NCBI GenBank assembly: GCA_044336205.1
Contig: CP172318.1
Location: 1,984,001-2,048,000, forward strand
Reading direction: 5' to 3'
DNA length: 64,000 bases
From: Ruoffia sp044336205
GTDB lineage: Bacteria; Bacillota; Bacilli; Lactobacillales; Aerococcaceae
Shown here: positions 17,675-26,503 of the stretch, in pieces
Layout of the letters: each line of letters begins with the position of its first letter
Position numbering within the stretch: position 1 is the stretch's first letter
The notes under the pieces: generated by a model
Seen by the model: the letters and a program-made list of their open reading frames with translations, nothing else
Databases searched by the model: none
Told to the model about the DNA's origin: nothing
Translations under genes and position numbers: made by a program

Positions 17675-19837
17675 ATGAAACAACGTTTTATACGACAACT
17701 GGTTAGTGGGGCTCTCATCTTTCAAACACTTTTTTCAACATCAACAAGAATCTTAGCTCAATCATATGTTGAGTCTTTAGAAAGCTCAAACCAAAGCTTC
17801 ACTGAAACAGTTGATCCACAATATGGTTATGAACTAGCTAAAAAACTTGGTGAGTTCCGCACCCATGAAGAGTTAGGTTACCGGACTGCCGGTTCGAATG
17901 CTGAGCGTGAAGCGGGTGAATTCTTATATGAAGAGATGCGCTCAATTGGACTAGATAATGTTCGTAAAGAAAAATTTACTCTGGACGGCTGGACTTTTGA
18001 GAAAGCTCAATTGAACTTCAAAGATGCTGAAGGTCAGAATTATTCTTCGCTTTTAGGTGGTTATCAAGTTAACTTTGATACTGAAGTTGAGAAAGAATTC
18101 GATATTGTCTACCTCAATAAGGGAACTGAAAAAGACTACGAAGATGTCGATGTGGATGGTAAATTGGTTCTAGTTGATATTAACCAACGTGAAGAGTGGT
18201 GGATTAATTACCCCGCTTATGAAGCCAAACTACATGGCGCAGCAGCTCTCATTGCCGTACAAGAAGCGAGCTTCTCTGAGATTAGTCCTGATGCATTAAA
18301 CGCCAATGACTTGATTGGACCTGCTGATACCCCTGTCTTCTCTATGTCACAAACAGATGCACAAGTCTTAAAAGACAGCTTAGAAGCAAATGATAACCAA
18401 TTAACTGTTACTTTTGATGCCAAGAGCACTGTCGAAGAAGGTTCTGCCACCGCTCAAAACATTCTTGGTGAGATTGAAGGAAAAGACCCGGACTCATACA
18501 TCGTCTTATCTGCCCATTATGATGCTTATTTTGAAGGTTTCCAAGATAATAGTACGGCTGTTGGGATGATGCTAGGCATTGCTAAAGCTTTAATTGAGAT
18601 GGATTATCAGCCTGAAAAGACAATTGTCTTTATGGCTGTCGCAGCAGAAGAATGGGGAGCAACTAATACCCGTTACGATTGGTCTACCGGGGCTTATAAT
18701 CAATTATTCAACTTAACCCCAGAGTGGCAAGAACAAGCACTCTTTAATATTAACTTTGAGATACCTGGGATTGAGCACGATGAAACTCACTATGTCATGA
18801 CCGTCCGAGAATTGGAAACCTTCATGAATCAATTCATTCAGACAGTTCCTGACTTTGATGGTAACGCTTATGCCAATGGTTTAGCAGTGAGTGCACCAGT
18901 TAATACATGGGCTGATGACTTTTCTTTCGCCATTGCTGGTATCCCAAGTACACGAAACAGCTTTGACGAAGGAGACTTTGGCGTTACTACTTACCATACT
19001 CAGTTTGATGACATTCAGACACATAACGAAGCTGCTTATGAACACAACCATATTCTATATGGATTAATGACCTTGTATTATGACCATACTGCTGTCTTAC
19101 CTTTAGACTTTACAACAACAATGACCGCTCTTGATGAATCAATTGCTAAGATGAATATGAGTCATGAAGGCATTGATACTCAGCCTATGATTGAATATAT
19201 ACAACAAATTACAGAAGACGCTGCAAAGATGAATCAAACAATCGTCCAAATGAATACTGACTATATGACTGCTTTGAATCAAGGTGACACAGAAGCCGCA
19301 TCAGCTATCTATAAAGAAGCTCAAACTATTAACCAAGAACTTAAACAAGCTTTTAGACTGATTCAAGATGAGTTTACTAAGCTTACTTGGGAAGATGAAC
19401 CTCAATTCGGTCATGAGATCGTTTCTAGTAACTTAGATAACTTATATGCTGGATTAGAAGCTTTAGAATCTAACAATATAACTTCTGCCTTAGATGATTA
19501 CTTATGGGCTGTTGATAATAACTGGTACGCTTACTCTTTCAGTAAAGAAACGTTTGATTATTTTAATCAATATGTGTTAGACCAAGCCGATAATCGCTTA
19601 TTCTGGGGAGCTGGTCGAGTAGTTGGTCATGTTGATCTTTTTGACACGATTGAAAGTTTACAAGCTAAGATTGAGGAGGATGATGCTGATCTAACTAATG
19701 AGATGACGGACTTGAACAGCGCCATCGAGAAACAGACTGACCTCTTACAACAATTAATTGCAGATGAAACAGATGCCTTAGCCCAACTTGCTGATCTGAC
19801 TACTTCTATCGTTAACTCTATCAATGATGCGCAATAA
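17675..19837 (+). CDS. Secreted M28-family zinc aminopeptidase with PA domain
   Basis: A 720-aa exported peptidase. Residues 1-29 form a signal peptide with a likely cut after ILAQ. A protease-associated domain lies around residues 110-250. The M28 domain shows zinc ligands in SAHYDAYFEGFQDNSTA (His, Asp), AAEEWGA (catalytic and ligand Glu) and YHTQFDD (His). The position that is usually Asp is Glu in NINFEIPG. The last ~230 residues are helical and coiled-coil-like. No LPXTG or lipobox, so it is probably released or loosely bound. RBS AGGAGG. Likely role: cutting peptides for nutrition. Confidence 0.88.
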   Translation: MKQRFIRQLVSGALIFQTLFSTSTRILAQSYVESLESSNQSFTETVDPQYGYELAKKLGEFRTHEELGYRTAGSNAEREAGEFLYEEMRSIGLDNVRKEKFTLDGWTFEKAQLNFKDAEGQNYSSLLGGYQVNFDTEVEKEFDIVYLNKGTEKDYEDVDVDGKLVLVDINQREEWWINYPAYEAKLHGAAALIAVQEASFSEISPDALNANDLIGPADTPVFSMSQTDAQVLKDSLEANDNQLTVTFDAKSTVEEGSATAQNILGEIEGKDPDSYIVLSAHYDAYFEGFQDNSTAVGMMLGIAKALIEMDYQPEKTIVFMAVAAEEWGATNTRYDWSTGAYNQLFNLTPEWQEQALFNINFEIPGIEHDETHYVMTVRELETFMNQFIQTVPDFDGNAYANGLAVSAPVNTWADDFSFAIAGIPSTRNSFDEGDFGVTTYHTQFDDIQTHNEAAYEHNHILYGLMTLYYDHTAVLPLDFTTTMTALDESIAKMNMSHEGIDTQPMIEYIQQITEDAAKMNQTIVQMNTDYMTALNQGDTEAASAIYKEAQTINQELKQAFRLIQDEFTKLTWEDEPQFGHEIVSSNLDNLYAGLEALESNNITSALDDYLWAVDNNWYAYSFSKETFDYFNQYVLDQADNRLFWGAGRVVGHVDLFDTIESLQAKIEEDDADLTNEMTDLNSAIEKQTDLLQQLIADETDALAQLADLTTSIVNSINDAQ

Positions 19838-19853
19838 TAAGCATGAATAATTA

Positions 19854-19897
19854 AAAAAAGATGTTGGAAAATTCAAAATTTCCAGCATCTTTTCGTT
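19854..19897. terminator. Bidirectional terminator
   Basis: AAGATGTTGGAAA and TTTCCAGCATCTT pair around a short loop between the converging peptidase and metal-ATPase genes. Confidence 0.8.
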
Positions 19898-19917
19898 ACT
19901 TTAGAGTGCATAAGGCC

Positions 19918-21858
19918 TTATCTTTTCACACTTTTAGGCGTTCTCAATAATCTCAGCGCATTCAATATAACAAATATTGTACTTCCTTCATGCATAATAA
20001 CCCCAATAGCAATATCCATCTTACCTAGGAAGTTCAATATAACTAAGGTGATAACGACGATCATTGAAAAGATGATATTTTGCCATGTAATTCGATTCAT
20101 ACGTTGGCTCATCTGATAGGTGTAAGATAACTTGGACAAGTCATTGTTCATTAAGACTAGATCGGCGACATCCATCGCAATATCTGTCCCCTCTCCCATC
20201 GCAATACCTACATCAGCTGTAACAAGTGCTGGCGCATCATTTACGCCGTCCCCTAGCATAGCTACTGATTCGTGCTGACTTTGTAAGTCTTTCACGATGC
20301 GTGCCTTATCTTCTGGCAACACATTCGCAATCACTTCATCCATCCCAAGCTGATGTCCTACCGCTTGAGCTGTCAATTCACCGTCGCCACTAATCATCGT
20401 CGTATGAATACCTTGCTCTTTGAAGTAATCTACAGCTTCTTGAGCTTCTTTTTGTGGTTGGTCCATTAAAGCAATGAGTCCTTTTACTTCTTCATCAATT
20501 GCCACAAAGACAACAGTCTTTCCTTCTTGTGCCAACTGAGCTAATCGCTCTTGAAACTGTTGCGGTGCTTCACCAAAGGAAGTTGGCTTACCAATACGAT
20601 ATACTTGGTCTGCGTAGCTTGCGCTCAAGCCACTTCCAATATCATTGGTTACTTGCAGTGGGAGTGTTGGACGATCTGGGTACCGACGTATAATCGCTTC
20701 TGCAAGAGGATGATTTGACTGTTTTTCCATGGAGACAACAATATCAATGAGTTGCTCTTTATCAACATCTGCTTGGAACTCTTCATTAGTCACCTCAGGT
20801 CTCCCCTTCGTCAACGTTCCAGTCTTATCGAAGGCAATGCCTTTTAATTCAGCGATTTTAGATAAGTAAGCTCCTCCTTTAACTAAAACACCACGCTTAG
20901 ATAGATTAGAAATGGTCGAAAGCGTCGCTGGAACCGCACTCGCAGCCAAGGCACAAGGTGACACCGAGATTAAATAAACCATACTTCGATACAAACTTGT
21001 CTCCCAAGTCCAACCAAAAATATACGGTCCTGCTAAAAGAACAATTGGATATAAAGCAAGAACAAGGGTTACATATTTTGGTTCTAATCGCTGAATTAGA
21101 GTCGCTGTTTTAGTTAAGCTATTTTGAGATTGATTTACCATTTCAAGAATTTTACTGAAGATTGTTTCGGAACTATCTTTTGTAACAACCATAGTGAAGG
21201 CTGAAGAACCATTCATTGTACTTCCATAAACTTCATCTCCAGGCCCTTTCTCTTTAGGAATGCTTTCTCCGTTAATTGAAGATTCATCAATGGATGCGGT
21301 TCCTTCAATAATCTCTCCATCCGTTGGAACTTGGTCTCCATTCAGAACTTGTAGATGGTCTCCGACCTTAACTTGCTCAACCGCAACAATCTCTATCTGA
21401 CCGTTCGCCATAATCTTCCGAGCATCTGTCGGGTTCATTGCCAATAGGTTGGTAATTTCTTTACGACTTTTCCCATCAACGTAGTCTTCGAGGAAGTGTG
21501 CTCCCGCAAAAATAATGATTAACAAAGATCCCTCTTCAAAGTTCCCAATCAACATAGCTCCTGCTGTAGCTAATGCCATAAGAAAATGAATGTTTGGCGA
21601 GAATTTTCTATTGTCTAAAGTATTTCGAATGGTATCACCAACCCCTTCGATGATTACATGATAGCCTGCAACCAAGATAGAGAGGGTGAATAAAATATTC
21701 GCTAAAGTTTCTTGAGTGTTAAAATTAAAATATAAAGCAATAAAGAAAATAATTAATCCAATAATATAAAGGTTCACCGCTAGCTTACCACTATGACTAT
21801 GATTGTGTTCTGAATGATGTCTATGATTATGATTTGTTTCTTTACTGTGTTCCACCAT
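19918..21858 (-). CDS. Heavy-metal-translocating P1B-type ATPase (Zn/Cd/Co type)
   Basis: A 646-aa membrane ATPase with a His-rich N-terminus (NHNHRHHSEHNHSHSG) that probably binds metal, the transmembrane motif SPC (in SPCALAASAVPA) instead of CPC, FDKTGTLTKG for phosphorylation and GDGVNDAPALVTADVGIAMG in the hinge. SPC is typical of the ZosA/PfeT/CtpD-like group, linked to Fe2+, Co2+ or Zn2+; I do not assign the ion. A strong promoter lies directly upstream; no metal regulator gene is adjacent. Confidence 0.88.
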   Translation of the reverse strand: MVEHSKETNHNHRHHSEHNHSHSGKLAVNLYIIGLIIFFIALYFNFNTQETLANILFTLSILVAGYHVIIEGVGDTIRNTLDNRKFSPNIHFLMALATAGAMLIGNFEEGSLLIIIFAGAHFLEDYVDGKSRKEITNLLAMNPTDARKIMANGQIEIVAVEQVKVGDHLQVLNGDQVPTDGEIIEGTASIDESSINGESIPKEKGPGDEVYGSTMNGSSAFTMVVTKDSSETIFSKILEMVNQSQNSLTKTATLIQRLEPKYVTLVLALYPIVLLAGPYIFGWTWETSLYRSMVYLISVSPCALAASAVPATLSTISNLSKRGVLVKGGAYLSKIAELKGIAFDKTGTLTKGRPEVTNEEFQADVDKEQLIDIVVSMEKQSNHPLAEAIIRRYPDRPTLPLQVTNDIGSGLSASYADQVYRIGKPTSFGEAPQQFQERLAQLAQEGKTVVFVAIDEEVKGLIALMDQPQKEAQEAVDYFKEQGIHTTMISGDGELTAQAVGHQLGMDEVIANVLPEDKARIVKDLQSQHESVAMLGDGVNDAPALVTADVGIAMGEGTDIAMDVADLVLMNNDLSKLSYTYQMSQRMNRITWQNIIFSMIVVITLVILNFLGKMDIAIGVIMHEGSTIFVILNALRLLRTPKSVKR

Positions 21859-21910
21859 TACCGACTCCTTTTCCTAAAGTGTAATTCTTACGATTCACAT
21901 GAATTTCTTT

Positions 21911-21955
21911 TCATATGTTAGGGTCATTATACATGATAATACTTTCATATGTCAA
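21911..21955 (-). promoter_or_regulatory. Promoter and possible operator of the metal ATPase
   Basis: On the minus strand TTGACA (21955-21950) and TATAAT (21931-21926) are 18 nt apart. ACATATGAAA occurs twice, once overlapping the -35 and once downstream of the -10, a plausible binding site for an ArsR/CzrA-type metal repressor. That last point is inference. Confidence 0.6.
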
Positions 21956-21982
21956 TGCATAAGCTATATTATAACTAGCACA

Positions 21983-22034
21983 CAGAAACAAGCTCACCTT
22001 TACTGAAAAACAGGTCAGTAAAGGTGAGCTTGTA
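21983..22034 (-). terminator. Strong hairpin after the exonuclease gene
   Basis: ACAAGCTCACCTTTACTGA pairs perfectly with TCAGTAAAGGTGAGCTTGT, a 19-bp stem with a short loop. The T tract is weak on the minus side. Confidence 0.75.
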
Positions 22035-22047
22035 TATTTTCATTTTA

Positions 22048-22599
22048 TTAAATTGTGTAGAAAGCATTGATATTAGCACTTTTTAAAAGCTCTTCAATTG
22101 ATTGAGACTTAGTATAAAGGCCTAGAGCCTGGACAATATAAGCTGCGGCACGTGCATCTTCTAGCGCATTGTGGTGGTTGAATTGAAAGTTAATTAAGTC
22201 ACACAATGGTTTTAGGCCGAACCGTTGGGTCTTCCCCCGCCATATACGTCTGGCTAATTGACAGGAGTCAAAATAATCAAGAGCTAACGAATCCAAACCA
22301 TATCGTTCATTAGCCGATTGGATGACAGCACGGTCAAATTGTGTATGACTGACTACAGGTGCCTCGCCAACAAAATCACGAAAAGCCAAAATCGTCTCAC
22401 GATAATCGGGTTGCCCTTTAACTTGATCTGCTGTTATACCATGAATAGCAATATTAGAAGCTGCAAAACTTGTCTGCGGATCAATTAATGTATAGAAATG
22501 CTCAACCATAATCCCATCTACCACTTTTACTGCACCTAATGAACAGGCAGAATAACGTTGATAATTCGCTGTTTCAAAGTCAAACGCTACAAATTCCAT
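22048..22599 (-). CDS. DnaQ-like 3'-5' exonuclease
   Basis: A 183-aa DEDDh exonuclease domain protein. Visible motifs are FVAFDFETAN (ExoI, Asp and Glu), SHTQFDRAVI (ExoII) and HNALEDARAAA (ExoIII, His and Asp). It resembles the stand-alone DNA polymerase III epsilon-like exonucleases of Firmicutes rather than the PolC-embedded domain. Substrate DNA or RNA cannot be decided. It is divergent from the SOS cassette across a 340-bp gap. Confidence 0.87.
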   Translation of the reverse strand: MEFVAFDFETANYQRYSACSLGAVKVVDGIMVEHFYTLIDPQTSFAASNIAIHGITADQVKGQPDYRETILAFRDFVGEAPVVSHTQFDRAVIQSANERYGLDSLALDYFDSCQLARRIWRGKTQRFGLKPLCDLINFQFNHHNALEDARAAAYIVQALGLYTKSQSIEELLKSANINAFYTI

Positions 22600-22881
22600 G
22601 ACTTCCCGTCCTTTCCATTGGTTGATTGGTAACAGTATTATAGTCGTTCATGTCAAAATTAACAATAGAATATGTCAACCACTGAACTCAATCACCCCGG
22701 CTTCATGAGTTTTGCAATATGTCCTTGTTCTGAAGCAATCACCCTTTCACAGTTTTTAGTTGATTATAATTATCAATGTTCTGAGGAAATGATTCAGACT
22801 GGAAACTGTGTCAAAATCTAATTTCTGCTATATAAAACCACCTTTCTTCTCAATATCACTCCCACATCCCCAATCTTCCAC

Positions 22882-22910
22882 TTGCAAAAGCGAACATGTG
22901 TTCGTATAAT
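22882..22910 (+). promoter_or_regulatory. SOS promoter with LexA box for uvrX-yolD
   Basis: TTGCAA (22882) and TATAAT (22905) are separated by 17 nt, and the spacer contains CGAACATGTGTTCG (22891-22904), which matches the Gram-positive LexA consensus CGAACRNRYGTTYC at 13 of 14 positions. Binding there would block the promoter directly. The rest of 22600-22880 shows no gene. Confidence 0.9.
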
Positions 22911-22941
22911 ATAAGAGAACATTAAAGAAAGGAGCTGTCTT

Positions 22942-24366
22942 ATGGGATGGATTGATTATGAGAGAGAGCCGCGATCTGATATTGCCTTTATTGATATCAA
23001 GTCATTTTATGCCAGTGTGGAATGTGTTGAACGTGGCTGTAACCCTCTCACTACCTCACTGTGTGTCATGAGTCGCTCTGATAATTCGAACGGTTTAATT
23101 CTCGCTTCCTCACCAACATTCAAAAAGGTATTCGGCAAAAAGAATGTGGGCAGAAGCTATGACCTCCCTTTCAACATTCATACACGTCGATTCAACTACC
23201 ATGTCGCTAAACGCCAAAATCTGAGAACCGATCCGGCTTACGTTCACTTTATTGAAAGTTGGGCAAGAAAAACTTTAATTGTACCGCCTCGAATGTCACT
23301 TTATATTGAGAGGAATATGGATATCCAGAAAGTTTTGCAAAATTATAGTCCTAAAGAAGACATATTACCATATTCCATTGATGAGGCTTTTATTGATTTA
23401 ACACGTTCACTCGACTACTTCGCCAAGAGCAAGGTGGAGTCACGTAAATCAATACTGGATGCAGTATCAGCACGGATTCAACACGATATTTGGGAGGAAA
23501 CTGGTGTAATCTCAACGATTGGAATGAGTAACGCTAATCCTTTATTAGCTAAGTTAGCTCTTGATATTGAAGCCAAGCACACTAACACTATGCGAGCAAA
23601 CTGGTCCTATGAAGATGTAGAAACAAAAGTCTGGAATATTAAAGAGATGACTGATTTTTGGGGAATTGGATCGCGTACGGCTGCCCGCTTGAACCGCATG
23701 AAGATCCATTCAATTAAAGAATTGGCCAATAGTAGCCCTGAATTATTGAAGGAAGAGTTCGGTATCATGGGTTTGCAGCTATGGTTTCATGCTAACGGCG
23801 TTGACGAAAGCGATATTCGCTACCCTTATAAACCCAAAGCCAGAGGATTAGGAAACTCCCAAGTTCTTCCAAAAAATTATTATGAACAAGAAGACATTGA
23901 ATTGGTACTTGGCGAGATGGCCGAACAAGTTGCCATTCGACTCAGACGCATTCATAAAAAGACAACCACCATAGCGATTCATGTTGGCTTCGATGTGGAG
24001 TCGGAGAAAAAGTCTATCAATGCACAACGGAAGGTTGAACCAACACAAAACACTAAGGTACTCATTCAGCATGTCGTGCAACTTTTCCGTGAAAAATATA
24101 CCGGAGGCGCTGCCCGTAACATTGCTGTTCGCTACGACAACTTTGTTGATGAGAATTATTCATTCATTTCGCTCTTTGAGGATATCGAAGAAATTGAGAA
24201 AGAAGAAACTTTAGAGAAGACTATTGACGATATTCGCGAACGCTTTGGTTTCCTATCTGTTCAGCGTGCCACTGTCCTAAAAGAAAACTCTAGAAGTATA
24301 GCTCGGAGCAAGTTGGTTGGGGGACATGCAGCCGGTGGTGCTGGTGGATTGGATGGATTAACATGA
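22942..24366 (+). CDS. uvrX: Y-family DNA polymerase, UvrX/UmuC type
   Basis: Error-prone translesion polymerase of 474 aa. Catalytic acidic residues are in FIDIKSFYASVECVERG (with steric-gate-region FYAS) and YSIDEAFIDLT. A helix-hairpin-helix follows (FWGIGSRTAARLNRM, about residues 240-255), then the little-finger domain. This UvrX/RumB-like type is common on plasmids, ICEs and Bacillus chromosomes together with yolD. The LexA box upstream indicates SOS induction; the stop overlaps the yolD start. Confidence 0.94.
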   Translation: MGWIDYEREPRSDIAFIDIKSFYASVECVERGCNPLTTSLCVMSRSDNSNGLILASSPTFKKVFGKKNVGRSYDLPFNIHTRRFNYHVAKRQNLRTDPAYVHFIESWARKTLIVPPRMSLYIERNMDIQKVLQNYSPKEDILPYSIDEAFIDLTRSLDYFAKSKVESRKSILDAVSARIQHDIWEETGVISTIGMSNANPLLAKLALDIEAKHTNTMRANWSYEDVETKVWNIKEMTDFWGIGSRTAARLNRMKIHSIKELANSSPELLKEEFGIMGLQLWFHANGVDESDIRYPYKPKARGLGNSQVLPKNYYEQEDIELVLGEMAEQVAIRLRRIHKKTTTIAIHVGFDVESEKKSINAQRKVEPTQNTKVLIQHVVQLFREKYTGGAARNIAVRYDNFVDENYSFISLFEDIEEIEKEETLEKTIDDIRERFGFLSVQRATVLKENSRSIARSKLVGGHAAGGAGGLDGLT

Positions 24367-24734
24367 GTGTGGATCGTAGTTATCTACCTTTCAAGTCTGC
24401 TCGAGAATATCAAGACCGCAAAATGGCCAAATGGATGGGCTTTTTTCTATCTGAACATACCCATGCTTTAAAAGTCTCTGCTGAACCCATTGACTTCAGT
24501 AACGCCATGGCAGTTGATGAGAAGATTCTATTGGTCAACCAACTTTATGCTCAAGAACTGACGGCCATCTTCGAGGTAGTCCTAAAGAATAAAGTGGTCC
24601 AACTTACAGGCACCATTGATTCATTAGATATCGGTAGCGTCGCGATCAAAACAGATAACAATTATTACCTAATAAGTATCAAACAAATTATTAACGTAAA
24701 GCTAGAGGAGGATATATTGAATGATGAATCATAA
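24363..24734 (+). CDS. yolD: YolD-like family protein
   Basis: A 123-aa protein of the YolD-like family, which regularly accompanies UvrX-type polymerases and is thought to be their accessory partner, analogous to UmuD. The start ATG overlaps the uvrX stop by 4 nt. The region DYGNAMAVDEKILLVNQLY-like (residues about 40-60) and C-terminal beta strands fit the family. A third gene overlaps its end. Confidence 0.85.
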   Translation: MSVDRSYLPFKSAREYQDRKMAKWMGFFLSEHTHALKVSAEPIDFSNAMAVDEKILLVNQLYAQELTAIFEVVLKNKVVQLTGTIDSLDIGSVAIKTDNNYYLISIKQIINVKLEEDILNDES

Positions 24735-25043
24735 AAAAATACACGACAACAGTGTCCAGTTCGAATATTTCAGTGAGAACTTCTTAGCGTTCGAACGTGA
24801 CTTTTATAAATATTCGAATATGGTCACCCCCTGACTTTCATGACCGATGATATTTTACGCACGATGAGTGAGGGACAGATTAATTTCTTCCGCCTCCCCG
24901 CTAGTAAGTCCAAAGACAATCTTGACCATTATTTTCTCTTCAATGTGAGGACTTTAGATAACAACAAACAGATTCGAATTTATGAGTATTTAAGACATGT
25001 TTATACTTATGAGCGGAAGGTGAAGGGTGAATTTAAAGAATAA
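24721..25043 (+). pseudogene. Third gene of the uvrX-yolD cassette, frameshifted hypothetical protein
   Basis: An ORF starts at ATG 24721 (AGGAGG 10 nt upstream, overlapping the yolD end) and runs 38 codons to a TGA directly after a run of five C (24827-24831). One more C would join it to the following frame, MTDDILRTMSEGQINFFRLP, ending at 25043 and giving about 107 aa. I do not recognise the family. Translational coupling suggests an SOS-linked role. The lesion may be a sequencing deletion, a real mutation or slippage at the C run. Confidence 0.6.
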
Positions 25044-25067
25044 TGGTAACATTTATATTTATGAAAG

Positions 25068-25114
25068 AAAAAACACCGCATTTGAATGCTATCATTCAAA
25101 CGCGGTATTGTTTT
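25068..25114. terminator. Bidirectional terminator
   Basis: ACACCGC and TTTGAATG pair with CATTCAAA and CGCGGT with a small mismatch; A and T runs flank both sides, between the SOS cassette and the minus-strand membrane gene. Confidence 0.8.
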
Positions 25115-25137
25115 GTAAGTATTTAGTTTTTTCCTAG

Positions 25138-25614
25138 TTATAAACCTCTTAAGACCACACCGATAATCATCGAGAGTACTAGAATCGTTAATTCGCCACT
25201 GTATGTTATTAAAGTACTTTTCCAATTATTAGTATAAGGAACAAAAATTTCTTTTATTGAAATGCGATAATACTTCGTGACAAATATTAATAATATCAAT
25301 ACCAAAAGCCCGTGAACCATATTATTCAGCAGGAACATTGAGAGCATCAATAGAGCAATGCTAATATATAATACGTGATGTGATTCTTCATCTTGGACTT
25401 TATCCCACTTCATTTTTAATATATATGCTGCAAGTGGAAGTAAAAAAATTGATAACATCTGAACAGTTATAATTGCATTAGTTCTCAATAACTCCACTAA
25501 GCTCGTATTTTGCAGATTGGCAGTTAAATTAAGATAAAATAAAAATAGAAATGGTGTTGCACAAAAAACTATTATTATACCGTAAATCATTCGATTTAAC
25601 ATTTTTTCTGACAT
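25138..25614 (-). CDS. Unidentified multi-pass membrane protein
   Basis: I do not recognise the family. About 158 aa with five hydrophobic segments (around residues 10-30, 47-65, 80-110, 110-125 and 135-155) and a basic, Tyr-containing loop. AGGAGG lies 6 nt before ATG 25614, inside the spacer after the RpiR gene, so it is the last gene of the first PTS/GH4 cluster transcript. A membrane role linked to sugar uptake is only a guess from context. Confidence 0.65.
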   Translation of the reverse strand: MSEKMLNRMIYGIIIVFCATPFLFLFYLNLTANLQNTSLVELLRTNAIITVQMLSIFLLPLAAYILKMKWDKVQDEESHHVLYISIALLMLSMFLLNNMVHGLLVLILLIFVTKYYRISIKEIFVPYTNNWKSTLITYSGELTILVLSMIIGVVLRGL

Positions 25615-25624
25615 TTTCATCCTC

Positions 25625-26404
25625 CTAACTATCCTTAATAGTTTCCAACTCTTCTTGTCTAAAATAGTCAAAATACTCTAAAAATAATAAATTTGTAACT
25701 TGGTTAACTGGGAGAAAGGAAACCATATCTTCTTTATGATAAGGAATTGCTAGTGTCTGAAAGTATATGGTGTAATCAGCCATACGAGCTAATGAACTCG
25801 CTTGAATACTTGTAATAGCTATAATAACTGCACCTCGACTTTTAAAAATATTTAATTGATCTTCAATGGAGGATATATCGCCACTAAGAGATGCAATGAT
25901 TAAAACATCCCGATCTGTAGTCGTACGACTTACCATCTGAAGCTCAGTCCGTGCAGAGATATCAATAGTATATTTATTACATAAAATCATACTTCGTCTT
26001 AAGTCATCTAAAGCAGTCTTTTGCCCCCAACCCGTTCCATAGCAAAAAATATCATTAGCATCGTACAATGCTTCAACAATCTTTTTAAGATTCGCCTGTT
26101 TAAATAATTTAAACGTCGCTTCCATATCATCCATCACTCTATCAATACTTTTTTCTGTTTTATCACTCTCAGGATTGTGCAAGGTATTTGAAAGAAAAAA
26201 TTTAAATTCAGAAAAACCACTAAAACCATTCTTTTGAGTAAATCGTGAAATGGTTGACTTTGATACTGCCAACTCTTCGGAAAGTTGAGTGATAGATATC
26301 CCACTCACTTCTTCTACATGGCGCATAATATAGTCAAAAATATACAAATCAGTTTGGGACATTTTGTGGTAATTTTTATTATAAAGTGACTCAATCGACT
26401 TCAC
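25625..26404 (-). CDS. RpiR/MurR-family transcriptional regulator (cluster 1)
   Basis: A 259-aa regulator with an N-terminal HTH_6 domain (residues 1-75: ISITQLSEELAVSKSTISRFTQKNGFSGFSEFKFFL) and a C-terminal SIS sugar-phosphate-binding domain (FCYGTGWGQKTALDDLRR; VLIIASLSGDISSIEDQL). Start GTG 26404 with GGGAGG 8 nt upstream. It lies between GH4 and a membrane protein gene and probably senses a phosphorylated disaccharide to control this cluster. A paralogue occupies the same place in cluster 2. Confidence 0.88.
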   Translation of the reverse strand: MKSIESLYNKNYHKMSQTDLYIFDYIMRHVEEVSGISITQLSEELAVSKSTISRFTQKNGFSGFSEFKFFLSNTLHNPESDKTEKSIDRVMDDMEATFKLFKQANLKKIVEALYDANDIFCYGTGWGQKTALDDLRRSMILCNKYTIDISARTELQMVSRTTTDRDVLIIASLSGDISSIEDQLNIFKSRGAVIIAITSIQASSLARMADYTIYFQTLAIPYHKEDMVSFLPVNQVTNLLFLEYFDYFRQEELETIKDS

Positions 26405-26429
26405 CCTTTCAGCCTCCCGTATAATATAG

Positions 26430-26456
26430 TAAAAGCGAGCAAGACCTGCCCGCTTT
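26430..26456 (-). terminator. Weak terminator between GH4 and RpiR (cluster 1)
   Basis: On the minus strand AGCGGGCA, loop GGTCT, TGCTCGCT with one mismatch, then TTTTA. It may reduce read-through into the regulator gene. Confidence 0.5.
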
Positions 26457-26503
26457 CTAAGTATACCAAATTTTTACTATCTTATAATAGGCTGACTGAT
26501 ACC

